Positions 47,949 to 58,911 of a stretch of 64,000 bases of DNA are shown here, piece after piece. A program made the position numbers and the translations under genes. Each line of letters opens with the position of its first letter. Within the stretch, counting starts at the first letter, position 1. Below the pieces are notes generated by a model that worked only from the letters and a program-made list of their open reading frames with translations, ran no database searches and had not been told where the DNA came from. Origin of the DNA: Gymnopilus junonius (taxonomy: Eukaryota > Basidiomycota > Agaricomycetes > Agaricales > Galerinaceae). The stretch is from positions 1-64,000 of the forward strand of contig JADNYJ010000145.1 of NCBI GenBank assembly GCA_015501075.1, read 5' to 3'.

Positions 47949-48586
47949 AGTAGTACTCAGTAGCTCAACTTATTTATGTAACGCGATCGATATCCAAGAA
48001 TATACTATGTATAAATCGATCAGGCTATCAACGGTCAAGTCATCAGTCATTTGGCGGATGACTTGACCGAATTCCTTCCAAAAAGAGATCGCGGTTGATG
48101 GCACTGGTATAGTCTTGCTCTTGCATTCAGCACAAATTATCGACTCTATTAGATGTTAAAATTTGATAGGCGTAGGTAGAATAATGTAATATTTGACTAT
48201 CCAAGTACAATTTAGGCAGTGGTTTCGTCAAGAGCCAGTGGCATCAGGATCCTCGTCACCCTCAGCATCAAGGTTAAGTAGTCGTACAAATTCACTGCTT
48301 TCAATCCTTTTCTACAGGCTCAAGTGAAATCATGAAATGTCTATCCACGTTTGGTGAAGGCAACGACACGACAGGTCTGTCAGACCAAAATTAACCGTAA
48401 TTATCAGACAAATTTATTATACGGAACAGCGTTGGAAGGGGTTTTATTTTTCTACTACATCAAATGGTCATCATGTTCTATTGTGGTCAGTGAAGCCAAG
48501 TTGTTGAAAGTCCCTACATCTCCTCCTTTACCGAAGATGAGCCATTGTAGTCTATGACATTCATGACATTCAATGACTGACACGAC
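47949..48586. other. Intergenic, no gene
   Basis: No supported feature apart from the foldback that starts at 48587. Confidence 0.4.
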
Positions 48587-48671
48587 GGGCAAGCAACTGT
48601 CCAAACGGCTCAAAATGAGCACTTTTATACTACAAAATGCTCATTTAAGCCAATTGGACAGCTGCTTGCCC
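48587..48671. repeat. 85 bp foldback element
   Basis: The two halves are inverted copies of about 40 bp (GGGCAAGCA-CTGTCCAA-GGCT-AAAATGAGCA on each strand) with a few mismatches and almost no loop. It could be a small foldback transposon or the stem of a hairpin. No target duplication was identified. Confidence 0.7.
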
Positions 48672-48757
48672 CCCGTGCATGATGACGCGCCAGACCGACC
48701 TTACCCACCTACACGTGATGAAATCGCGCCATCAGTCAAGTCAGGTCATTTTGATAA

Positions 48758-48782
48758 GTCATGACTAGTCACTAGTCATGAC
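48758..48782. repeat. 25 bp perfect palindrome upstream of riboflavin kinase
   Basis: Two 12-base arms (GTCATGACTAGT and its complement) are separated by a single C at 48770. More GTCATGAC copies lie nearby (48740-48815), so this may be a protein-binding region. Located about 95 bp before the FMN1 ATG. Confidence 0.6.
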
Positions 48783-48876
48783 CAAGTTACAAAACGTCAG
48801 GTCATGACTTCGGCCATTTAGCCATGATTGTCCAACACTGTCCTCGATAACCGCCGCTACAAGAATCCCCCCTTCA

Positions 48877-49467
48877 ATGACAGTCGCCCGTCCACCCATC
48901 ATCGGCCTCTCCACGGGCTCGAGAAGCCCTATCCCTTGCGAATGGAAGGCAAAGTAATCAGGGGCTTCGGGCGTGGCTCCAGAGAACTAGGCATCCCCAC
49001 CGCCAACCTCCCCGTCGACGACAACTCAACACCATGGCTCGCCGATGTCAAGTCCGGGGTGTACTTCGGCTGGGCTTCTCTGCGCCTACCGTCTTCATAT
49101 CCCAATCAACCCCCCACGAAATCATCCAGCTCCACAACGACGGTAGCCACGGGGTTCAGCGTATATCCCATGGTGATGTCGATCGGGTGCAACAACTTTT
49201 ACAACAACACGCTGCCGTCGGCGGGAGGTGCACGTGCTCCACGACTTCGAGGCGGACTTCTACGGCGTCGAGATGCGGGTCCTGATCACGGGATTCATCA
49301 GGGAGATGGGAGGCTACGCTGGGGTGGACGAGCTGATCGAGGACATCAAGGTGGACTGCGATGTAGCGCGTAAGAGCTTGGACCGCGAGGCTTGGGCATT
49401 ACGGGAGACGGGCAAGGGCATGCTGGATGGCAGTTGGTTGTTGCGAGAAACAGCAGAGGCAGAATAG
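48877..49467 (+). pseudogene. FMN1: Riboflavin kinase with two frameshifts
   Basis: Riboflavin kinase converts riboflavin and ATP into FMN. ATG 48877 gives MTVARPPIIG. The family core is clear: RMEGKVIRGFGRGSRELG then IPTANLP (the ATP/riboflavin binding motif), SGVYFGWASL, MSIGCNNFYNN, and after the second break EVHVLHDFEADFYG, VLITGFIREMG and LIEDIKVDCDVARKSLDR. A G run at 48915-48917 seems one base short and one at 49223-49225 one base long, so the literal frame is split in three. No introns are needed. The enzyme has no known bypass in fungi, so a genuinely dead single copy would be surprising. Confidence 0.85.
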
Positions 49468-50368
49468 GCCTGTGGGTATAAGGATTGTAAGTACGCAATA
49501 GTGGGCTAGAAAGCGTTGTTAATCGGCCAGTATCCTATGCGTGTGGGTGGATACTGAGACGAATACTAAGGTTACGTAATGTCAACACGTGACAACCGGG
49601 CCCGTACTACCGACAGTGGGGGTGGGCACGGCTCGATGTAAAAGCGTGATATTTGCAGTTGTTTGTTCTCCCGCCAACCGGGAATTTCAACCGGTTCCTC
49701 CATGTTCCTCTTCGTTTCCGCTCTTCAACAAGCTCCCTCCCTCAATCTAAGTAGGTAGATTCATACGGTAAGTTTACGACAACCCATTTGTGTAAGTTTC
49801 ACTCGAAAAAATTTATGTTTTCCTGATAACATTTTATGTGCAACATGCAGGCAATGACTCGAATTCTCACCGTCATTTCGACCTCCCCAGAAATTTGAAA
49901 ACAAGTGAGTAATTATTGCATTTGCTATAGAGTGCCCCCTGAAGAAGCTGTGCTTTGACGTGTCACATTTTGACAGGTCAGGTGGCATGCAGAAGCTGCA
50001 TCTGACAGCATCCAACAGGCTGCCTTACTTGGTCACAACACTCAAATTCTGACCTTAAAATTCATGTCGAACCTTCAGAATACATGCCCTGGATGAGAAT
50101 CTTGGTATTCATATTTTTTTCCTTGATGCAACTGAGCCCAGCATGCACAGAATTTCAACAAAAATTCTCCCCACATCTCAATTTTCAGTCACTGCACAAT
50201 TCATACCACCAGTCTTATCTTAGATGTGTTTAATATATAAAACATATTTTTTTGGAATTTATTTTAGGATGGGAGGCCTAGAATATGTTGTTGAAGGTGA
50301 AGGGGAAATGGGAACCAGTTGAGTATCAGGGACAAACAAAGGACAAACATCACACTTTTCTATTGTGC
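49468..50368. other. Intergenic, AT-rich, no gene
   Basis: Between riboflavin kinase and the gypsy element. Only short frames without motifs; no RNA gene seen. Confidence 0.4.
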
Positions 50369-50373
50369 TGTGC
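50369..50373 (+). repeat. Target duplication, left side (TGTGC)
   Basis: TGTGC before the left LTR equals TGTGC at 58818-58822 after the right LTR: a 5-bp duplication as made by Ty3/gypsy integrases. Confidence 0.85.
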
Positions 50374-50656
50374 TGAAAGGAAGCGGATGTCAAAGAAGGA
50401 ACATGACATTCCTGAGTCCTCGGATGCCGCCAAAGCGTGAGTCATCACTGATGACTGGGTGGTCTGTGCCTCCATTTTGGTGCACAACGGATGTCAAGTA
50501 AATAGAAAAGATTGAATGTAGCTACAGTATATAAACCTCACCGATGTACATAGTTAGCCAGTTTTCACCTTTGAACAGATGTAGGTTGGCCAGTTCTTAC
50601 TCCCGCCTAAGCTCTTGTGAAGATTCTTCCCTCGTGTGAAATATCTAATTTCCACA
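50374..50656 (+). repeat. Left LTR
   Basis: Starts TGAAAGGAAGC and ends TTTCCACA. Contains a TATA-like CAGTATATAAACC at about 50527. Compared with the right LTR, most differences are CG to TG or CA. Confidence 0.9.
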
Positions 50657-53304
50657 TATTTTTGAACTCAACTTCTACTCTCTACACTTTTACCTTCTAT
50701 TCTCGAACCCTTGAGTCGACATCGACAGGCTTGATCACCCTTCAACATGTCACTCAGCATGTCCAACACAAAATTATCCAGGACTCTCAAGTCCAGCAAT
50801 CTGTAACTGAAGGTAAGCAAATCTCTTTAGTTAAAGAGACATACAGCAGCCGAGTTGGTGCTGCTGTATCCAAGATGCCAAAGAATATAGTTCCTCAGCC
50901 TTTGAGCGAGGAACTACGGGCCACTTCAGACCAGGAGCAGGCTTGTTTGAGTACCTTCCACCGGAAAGGCGCAGGCAGGAAAGGGAAAGAGAAGGAGGCC
51001 TCGCCAGTATGACGGCCTGCAGAGAAGACAGAGGAGAATGTCCCTGATGCTGAAGGGTTCATTCATCCCAAGTCTCCTGCAAAGAGGACTGCCTCATCTG
51101 AAGGGCAAGTTCCTGTTGTCTCAGATGACAATAAACATTTTCCTACTTGGTTCAGTAATGAAAATGATGACATAGTTGAAAACCCAATTGAATCTGAGGA
51201 GTTGATCGAGGAATTTGATCACTCAGTAGACAATAAAGTCCAGCCCAAGGCAGAAAGCCAGGATTCAGTTGGACGCAAACAATTGGAGGAGGAGTTGTTT
51301 GGACCTGAACCCCCATCTGAACAATTGCAAGAGCAAGATCTGAAAATAGAGGAGTCAGATTTTGAAATTCAGAGACCATCATCTGCCCAATCGTCCCCTC
51401 ATTGGTCCGACTATGAGGATGATGATGACATTGGGGAGATCCCAGTATTTGACAAGCCAAAGGCTCATGCTGCACCTCTAGCCGATTCTGCAAAACCTGC
51501 AGAAGATAAAGACCAATCTACTCATAAACAGGTAGATGAGATTACCTCCAGGGTTTCTGTCTTGGCTGCTGAGAATGCATTTCTCCTTGGCACCCAAGCA
51601 GAATCAACCAGAATAAACAATGAGTTGGCTGATGAGAATGCCAAGCTCTGAAATAAGGCTAAGAAAAATAAGCGTGCTAAGTCAATTAGCATACAACTGG
51701 ACTGAGCTACTTCGGTATTGCCAAAGGGTAGTGTGGTTCAGTGCACTATTACTGGTGATAAGCCCAGTGGAGATCCCTCTTCTGACTCATCTTCCTCAGA
51801 CAACGAAGGTAAGAAAGGAGACTCATCTGGAAAACCTGGTCCCAGTAAGGGTGGAGGCAAACAGCCTAACAAGAAGCCTTCTAAGAATAAACCTAAGAAG
51901 GAAAACTCACCTAACCCACCTTCTGAACCTAGTGATTCCGAGACAGATATCTTCGATGAAGAACCTGACTCTGATCACAGCAGTGATTCAGATAGAACTA
52001 GGCATCGTAAATGAGCAGCAAGGAAATGATATCGAGCCAGACTTGCTCAATTGAAGTACCAGCAAAATTTCTTGAAGACTTCACTTCTGTTTGTTTATAA
52101 TGGAGAAGTTCAAGCTACCCTATTTAAGAAATGGGTATGTGAAGTCCGATTCTGGGTTGAACAAGGACGTCTTAAAGAAAGCAAAGGCATCAATTTAGCT
52201 GGGAAATATTTAGGCAGAAGAGCTTACCGCTTTTTTGAGCATGATGTAATTTCGAAATGGAAAGATTTCAATTTGACTGAATTCTTCTCTGAATTATTTG
52301 ATTATGTGTTTCCAGTTGATTTCTGCATGCAGCAGCATGATAAATTTGATACCTGTAAACAGGATAATCATACTGCAATTGATTTCTTGTGAAAACTTCA
52401 GGAAATTGCTGACACAATTGGTGACATGTCAGACAAGGACATAGTACTCACTTTTTGGAGGTGATGCCAGCCTTACCTTCGCATCAAAATGACAAAGGAA
52501 GGCTTGGATCCAACTGTGATTACATTGTCAGCATTGGAAGAGTCAGTAGTCAGGCTCGAACGAGCTCACCTGATGGCTGGAGAAGAAGGAAAGCGAGGCC
52601 GAAATGTTCCTCGCGGTCCACCTCCTAGGCATTTCGAACCATCAAATGCCACAGCTGGTCCATCAAATGCTCCCACTACCAGCTCTACATCACTAGTTAA
52701 ATATTCTTCTAAGGAACAAAAGAAGAATTATGCATCAGGCAAGAAAGTACAGCAATCTAAAAATTATGAACATACTAAACAACTCTGAGAAGAAGGTTGT
52801 TGCTTTGGATGTGAATCCAAAGAACACCTATACAAAGACTGTCCTCAATGTCATACAAAGAAGCCTCCAATTCACCTAGCAACTGCTGAATATACAAGTC
52901 CAGCAGAAGCTTGACTTTTGGCAATTGAGGAAGGCAATCACCTTGGTTTATTCAATTTGGAAGTCATCTGTTCAGAGACTCCAGAATTGAATAAGGCGAA
53001 ATTTGATGTACTAATTGAGCGAGCATTAGCTCAGTTATATACCGCCATTCCTCTTACATTTGATTATATACTAGAGGATGCTGAGGTATCTCCTTTTGTG
53101 CAAGATCGATTTACTTTAATGGGACTGTGCAGCCCGGATGATTATTGCCATGGAGAATTTCTTCTGATGGATGAACACTCTGGTGAAGATCATAAGCTGT
53201 GTACTGAATGGCTAAAAGACCCTAACTTTGATATTGTGCATTGGTTGCACCTCAAAAAATCAAAGGTCTGGGATTGCATGATTAGGGAACATTGTGAAAT
53301 ATGA
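50617..53304 (+). pseudogene. Gypsy gag region
   Basis: One reading frame from within the left LTR through 53304 encodes a Gag-like protein: an acidic, low-complexity N-terminal part, a Ser/Lys/Pro-rich segment (51720-52010), then the capsid-like helices from about 52050 (TLFKKWVCEVRFWVEQGRL ... AYRFFEHDV). A zinc knuckle follows (CCFGCESKEHLYKDCP, about 52797-52845). It is interrupted by TGA codons near 51010, 51649, 51703, 52012, 52027, 52390, 52459, 52786 and 52912, with no TAA or TAG. The ATG at 50875 is a likely start. Confidence 0.8.
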
Positions 53305-53562
53305 TGGCATAGTTCCTGAAGAGATATAGACCCACCTGATGATGGAAATAATAATTCGGGTAGTCAAGGCAGCCCTCCACATGATCCAGATGACAAAGGG
53401 GATGATAATCATTACTTGCCACCTTATCCTTATAATCAAGATGGTAGTTCTAACAGTAATGATCTGGTCATTATGTCATCTGCTGTGCAAACTTCTCTTG
53501 CAAATACTAGTCAAAGTCAGTGGGAAGATGTACAATGAGCTATAGAATGAACCTCAGCTAGG

Positions 53563-53958
53563 GTGCACTCCGAAACTCAGCATGTACCTAAGCCTTTAAT
53601 TGTGATGGTAAAAATAAATGGACAACCGTGTCGTGCATTACTTGACACTGGTTCTCAATCTGATTTCATCTCTACAACCTTGGCTGATCAGTTGAAATTG
53701 AAGTTGGAAATATTGGAGCATCCAATTTCTCTTCAATTGGCGGTATCTGGATCACGAAGTAAAATTAAATGTGTGGCCATTGCTAAAATTAGCTATCAAG
53801 AGATTGAAGAAACATGCACATTTGATGTTGCAAATCTTGACTCCTATGATGTTATTTTGGGTTTACCATTTCTGGTTCAGCACCAGATTCTGATCAGATG
53901 TGATCCTCCTCAGGTGACAGTCCGAAGTATTGATGCTCAACCATTTGAAATGGACTGA
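53563..53958 (+). pseudogene. Retropepsin domain of the gypsy pol
   Basis: In frame with gag, PCRALLDTGSQSDFIS carries the DTG catalytic motif of a retroviral-type aspartic protease, and DVILGLPFLVQH is the matching C-terminal motif. Ends at TGA 53956-53958, where CGA would continue the frame. Confidence 0.85.
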
Positions 53959-55380
53959 ACCATTAGGGTTGAAAGCAATGCGGCCCTATTAGATTCTATG
54001 AATATTGACTCACTTCATGATGAATTAACTCAATATATGCAAGATATCTGTAAAGAAGCAGTAGAGACTCCTCTACCACCACTTCGAGTTATCAATCATG
54101 TTATTCCTCTGATTGATGAACATAAAGTCTATTCTTGGCACCCTTCTAAATGTCCCGAGGCACTTAAGCCACTCTGGCGTTCTAAGCATGAGGACTATAT
54201 TCAGACTGGACACTGGGAATTCTGTAGTGGTACCAATGCGGTTCCAATGATTATGCTCAAGAAGCCTACTAAGGACAGTTCCTTGTGGCTTAGAACTGTA
54301 TTGGACATTAGGCAATGGAATTCTAATACAAGGAAGTTGGCTTCACCACTTCCTGACAATGATTCTTCGGAATGTAGCATCACACCCTTACCATTCACTT
54401 CTTGATGGTAAAGATGCTTATGAACAAATCCGAATTGAGCCCTCAGATGTTGGCAAGACTTTATTCACCATGCCAGATGGCATGATGGTGAGTTATGTCA
54501 TGCAAATTGGAGATTGTAATGCCAGAGCAACTTACCAATCTCTTATGAACCATCTCTTTGCTTCTTTTATAGGAGTATTCATGGATGTGTACCTCGATGA
54601 TATAGTTATCTATTCAGATACTCCAGAGGAACATGTTAGACATGTAAAGACTGTAGTTGATACTTTGCAAGAGCATAAATTTTATTTGAGCTCTCATAAA
54701 CTCCAGTCTTTAAAGAAGAACTCACAATTTTGGGTCACATAATTGACGGACAGGGTATCAGAATGGACCCCTCTAAGGTCGATAAGGTGATTAATTGGAA
54801 GACACCTATGAATAAAGCATTATTAGCTTCATTCAATGGGTCTGTAGGGTATTTAGCACCCGGATGTGAAGGTATTTGGATCCCAATGGCCTTACTTGCA
54901 AAGTGCACTGCCACCTCAACTCCCTGGCATGGACACCCACAGAGCAGAGGGCATTTGATCAGGTTAAAGATGCTGTTCAGAAGTGGAGAGATGTTTGGCA
55001 AAAGCCAATTGACTACTCTCCAACTGCTGAATGGATCAATTTAACTTGCGATGCTAGTCTTACCAGTGGCAGTGGTGTTTTATCTCAAGGGAATGACATT
55101 CATAAAGCAAATATCATCTCATTTTGGTCGGGAAATTTAACTCGCTCAGCAGAACTACCCAGTTCATGAGCTCGAACTTCTCGCTATTGTGGAATCATTG
55201 AAACAATTCTGTAATCTACTGCATGGTGTGAAGTTTAGAATTTATACAGATCATAAAGGCCTTGAGTGGATTACCACTCAACAAAAGTTATCGCCTCATC
55301 AAGCATGATGGCTTGAAGTGATAGCTGAATTTGACTTCGAAATAAACTATATTCCGGGTCAACAAATATACTTGCTGATG
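53959..55380 (+). pseudogene. Reverse transcriptase and RNase H of the gypsy pol
   Basis: LWLRTVLDIRQWN opens the fingers region, SLLDGKDAYEQIRIEPSD and YVMQIGDCNARATYQSLMN follow, and YLDDIVIYSD (54590) holds the YxDD catalytic aspartates. RNase H is seen as TCDASLTSGSGVLSQG, PVHELELLAIVESLKQF and FRIYTDHKGLEWIT. A frameshift near 54355, another near 54725, one near 54870 and one near 55145 plus a TGA near 55306 disable it. Confidence 0.85.
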
Positions 55381-55784
55381 CTCTCTCTCACATATACAGT
55401 GATGAACCTCGCGGCACTGTTTGCACTGCTTCAGAATATGTTACAGCCGAAGAAGAGAATGCACCATCTAGAATTCTATTAGGCTTGGTGACGTCCCCAT
55501 TGTACACTGGAAATATTATTTTTCTGGGGGGGCAAAGTCTAAATGCAGGTGAAAGAAAGCGAGTAAAGCTTGCCAAGCATTTCCAATGCCAAAAGAGTGG
55601 TTCTGAAGGTTACTCCCCCTTCACAACCTCTGGAGGGCAAGATGGGGAATGAGAACCTTTCAGACATTTATGAGGATGAGCCAAACTCATCAGAACATCA
55701 GGAAATTAATGAACCTGAGATCGAAAATGTCGCTGGGCCTTCAAATCTAAACCAGATATTACTCCTGAACTTGTAGTACAAGAT

Positions 55785-57515
55785 TTGGAGGGCATATTTT
55801 CAGAACCAGTGGTAAATTGTCCTGATAATCCTGCTGAAGAGATACTATCAGAGGATCTGCCTGCATTGACAGATTTAATTACCTTGGGTGATCCAACTGT
55901 GGACATCCATAGGAGCCTAATTAACCGTTATGGAGAAGATTCCTTCTTCACCAAAATCCTAGAGCATCCCACTAGCTTTAAGAACTTTGAAGTTAGCAAT
56001 GGGTTAGTATTTCTGAAGGATAATGGAAGACGAGTCTTATGCATACCTGATATTAAAATCAATGAACGGCGAGTCCGAGAAATGATTATTTCTCATGCTC
56101 ATTCAATTCTGGCACATCTTGGACCATCAAAGACAATAGTTTATCTTCGAGACAACGTATGGTGGAAAGGAATGACCTCTGATGTAGAGGCTTTCTGTGA
56201 TTCTTGCATGCTGTGTAACTCTTCGAAGCCTAATAACCATGCACCCTATGGTCAACTTCACACTCTTGAAGTGCCTACTCGACCTTGGGAAACTATTGGC
56301 ATAGACTTCATCAGGCCTTTGCCTGAATCCGAGAATCTAAATGGAAAATTTGATATGTTACTTGTCATCATAGATCATCTTACATCTATGGTACACTTAG
56401 TTCCTACAAAACAAACTTACCGCACTAAAGACATTGCTGAAGTTTTGTTTGATCATGTCTACAAGCATCATGGAATGCCTGCTCACATTGTCAGTGACAG
56501 AGACTCACTGTTTACTAGCACATTCTGGAAAACTCTGAATGATCTTACTGGAGTTGAATTGAGAATGTCTTCTTCATTTCATCCGCAGACTGATGGAGCA
56601 ACTGAGCACGCTAATCGCACAATAACTCAGATGCTTCGCCAATGTATAGCCCCTCACCAATGTGACTGGGTGTCTAAACTGCCTGCCATTGAGTTCGCAG
56701 TTAACTCGGCTCGATCTTCGACAACTGGTTATGCACCTTTTATGCTAAACTACAGTCGTATGCCTCCTTCAATGATCTTCGAAACAAACTCTGAGTATCC
56801 TGGAGTTCGCAAATTTGCTCAGCAAATGAAGGCAGCAATATTAAATGCTCATGATGCTATCCTTAATGCTCATGTCAAGCATACTGAATTGGCAAATCGT
56901 AAATGAAAAGAATCTCCATTTGTAAAGGGAGACCTGGTTTACTTATCCACAGCTAATATTTCATTACCTAAAGGACAAGCTCGAAAGCTTGCTCCTAAGT
57001 TTATTGGGCCATATAAAATATTGGAAGATTATAAGAACAATACTTACTTACTTGATCTTCCATCAGAGCTTAAACAAAGGGGAATCCATCCTGCCTTTCA
57101 TGTGAGCCTTCTTCATATTCATGTTCTGAATGATGACAGGAGGTTCCCTGGAAGGCAACTTCCCCAAATAATTGATCTAGGAAAGGTCGAAGAATGGTCA
57201 GTTGAGAAGATAAATGATCATCATGGAAAAGGAAAAGACGCACTCTTTGAATTGGTTTATAAGACCAGTGATAAGCTTTGGCTACCCTATCACAAGGTAG
57301 CCAAGCTCAAAGCTCTGACCCAATATATGGATTTAATGGGGGTCAAGAAAATTCAGGACTTACTGAAGAAAATCTCTATTGATCCTGACGTCACTGCATT
57401 TCATGTTAGCATTGACCAGGAGGAGGATGACTCTCCTGAAATAATAACTTTTATTGATGAGCTTTTGGGCCATATGCCAGAAGCAGTAATCGATAGTATT
57501 GAAACTAAGACCTGA
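55785..57515 (+). pseudogene. Integrase of the gypsy pol
   Basis: A zinc-binding HHCC end (HAHSILAHLGP ... CDSCMLCN) precedes the catalytic core: GIDFIRPLP, SDRDSLFTSTFW and DGATEHANR provide the D, D and E. A TGA at 56904-56906 interrupts the reading before KGDLVYLSTANISLP. Then come the GPY-like FIGPYKILE, HPAFHVSLLH and a chromodomain-like tail. A separate frame starts after 57515. Confidence 0.9.
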
Positions 57516-57581
57516 AGATCACAAAAGAAGGATAAGAGGAGATGACGAGGTCGGAGACATGTCAGTAATAACTCACCAAAC

Positions 57582-57950
57582 ATGTCCCACTCATTCTTCA
57601 CTCCCAATGAAATATCCCAGTTCTGCCAGTTTGCCACTTTGATCATCTGCGGTGAACCCATTCCTCCTTCGGCTGGCACCCCGCTAGGCTATGTTGACTT
57701 CTGTATCCTAAATCAGCATAACCCTGATCCGAGTATGAGGTTACCTTTACCTCCTGGTGTCTCTACTCAGACCGTGTTTGTCAATGGACGAGAAACATTG
57801 GCATTAATCCCAGATCAAGTTGCCCCAATTTCTGGAGGGCACATTAATCCGGCTCCAGCAACCAGTTTGTCATCTGGTGTCCCAGCTCCTGTCCCTGAGC
57901 CATCACAGCAGAAGCATAGGTGGTACATCCCAAAAAGAATTGGCAGTTGA
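57582..57950 (+). CDS. Small extra ORF of the gypsy element
   Basis: A 122-residue frame (MSHSFFTPNEISQFCQFATL) lies between integrase and the right LTR. I do not recognise it. It has an ordered N-terminal half and a Pro-rich C-terminal half. Its uninterrupted state is notable, given the decay of pol. Confidence 0.4.
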   Translation: MSHSFFTPNEISQFCQFATLIICGEPIPPSAGTPLGYVDFCILNQHNPDPSMRLPLPPGVSTQTVFVNGRETLALIPDQVAPISGGHINPAPATSLSSGVPAPVPEPSQQKHRWYIPKRIGS

Positions 57951-58533
57951 AGCAATTCAAATCTACCATTCTTGAGTGCTTTGACCTCGACACTGAGAGA
58001 GAGAAACTCTCAATGAGAGGTGTTCACTCACCTAGTTCTGGATGTGGTGGACACTTCGCCCCACCTATCCATCTGGTACTCCTTATTCTTGACCATGATT
58101 TGGCAATCGTACTCTCGATAATCACCATGATCATGGAGCAGACCACACTTTCGTACCATGCCCTGTTCAGCCGTCTTCATCATTTCACCCTATGAATCGT
58201 GATCAGCGTACCTCGACTGCTGGTTCAGCTGGCAATCCAGTGGACTTAACTTCTTCCATGGTTAATCATGCCTTTTCTGCGAAGCACCTGCTTTCGACAA
58301 GGATGTGTCTATGGGTGAGAGGATATTAGTTATCCTCACTTTTATCTTTTTGATAATGACTTACCTGATTATCTTATCAGAACCTGCTTTGCAAAGTATG
58401 ACAGCTGCCAGTTCTCCATCTCTGAAACCAGGATGGAGACAGTTAGCATCATCAATCATCTGGTTCCCGAGGGCAGTCCTGCACTGTCTACTTTGTCCAT
58501 CAAACTCCCTGCATCAAAAACTGGGAGGGTGAA

Positions 58534-58817
58534 TGAAAGGAAGCAGATGTCAAAGAAGGAACATGATTTCCTGAGTCCTCAGAGCCACCAAGCATGAGTC
58601 ATCACTGATGACTGGGTGGTCTGTGCCTCCATTTTGGTGCACAACAGACAATCGAGTAAATAGAAAAGATTGAATGTAGCTACAGTATATAAACCTCACC
58701 AATGTATGTAGTTAGCCAGTTTTCACCTTTGAACAGAGTGTAGGTTGGCCAGTTCTTACTCCCATGCCTAAGCTCTTGCAAAGATTCTTCCCTTGTGTGA
58801 AATATCTAATTTCCACA
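58534..58817 (+). repeat. Right LTR
   Basis: TGAAAGGAAGC ... TTTCCACA, 284 bp, about 90 percent identical to the left LTR by eye; followed directly by the TGTGC duplication. Confidence 0.9.
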
Positions 58818-58911
58818 TGTGCCCACCCCCACCAACAGTTAGACTCTCACCACCATTTGGTTCACTTCTATTCTCTACCCTTTTACATACTCGAGAACTG
58901 ACACAAACTCA

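Larger units (their letters stand above)
50374..58817 (+). mobile_element. Full-length Ty3/gypsy LTR retrotransposon
   Basis: The element is 8,444 bp long: two LTRs of 283 and 284 bp (TG...CA), TGTGC target duplications, and gag, protease, reverse transcriptase, RNase H and integrase in that order, the Ty3/gypsy order. A purine-rich tract (GGGAGGGTGAA) sits just before the right LTR. The region after the left LTR has no tRNA primer-binding match that I recognise. Downstream of the integrase core the protein has a weak chromodomain-like segment (EWSVEKINDHHGKG ... WLPYHKV). All in-frame stops in the gag/protease part are TGA, which points to CpG decay (see findings). The copy is inactive. Confidence 0.95.
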
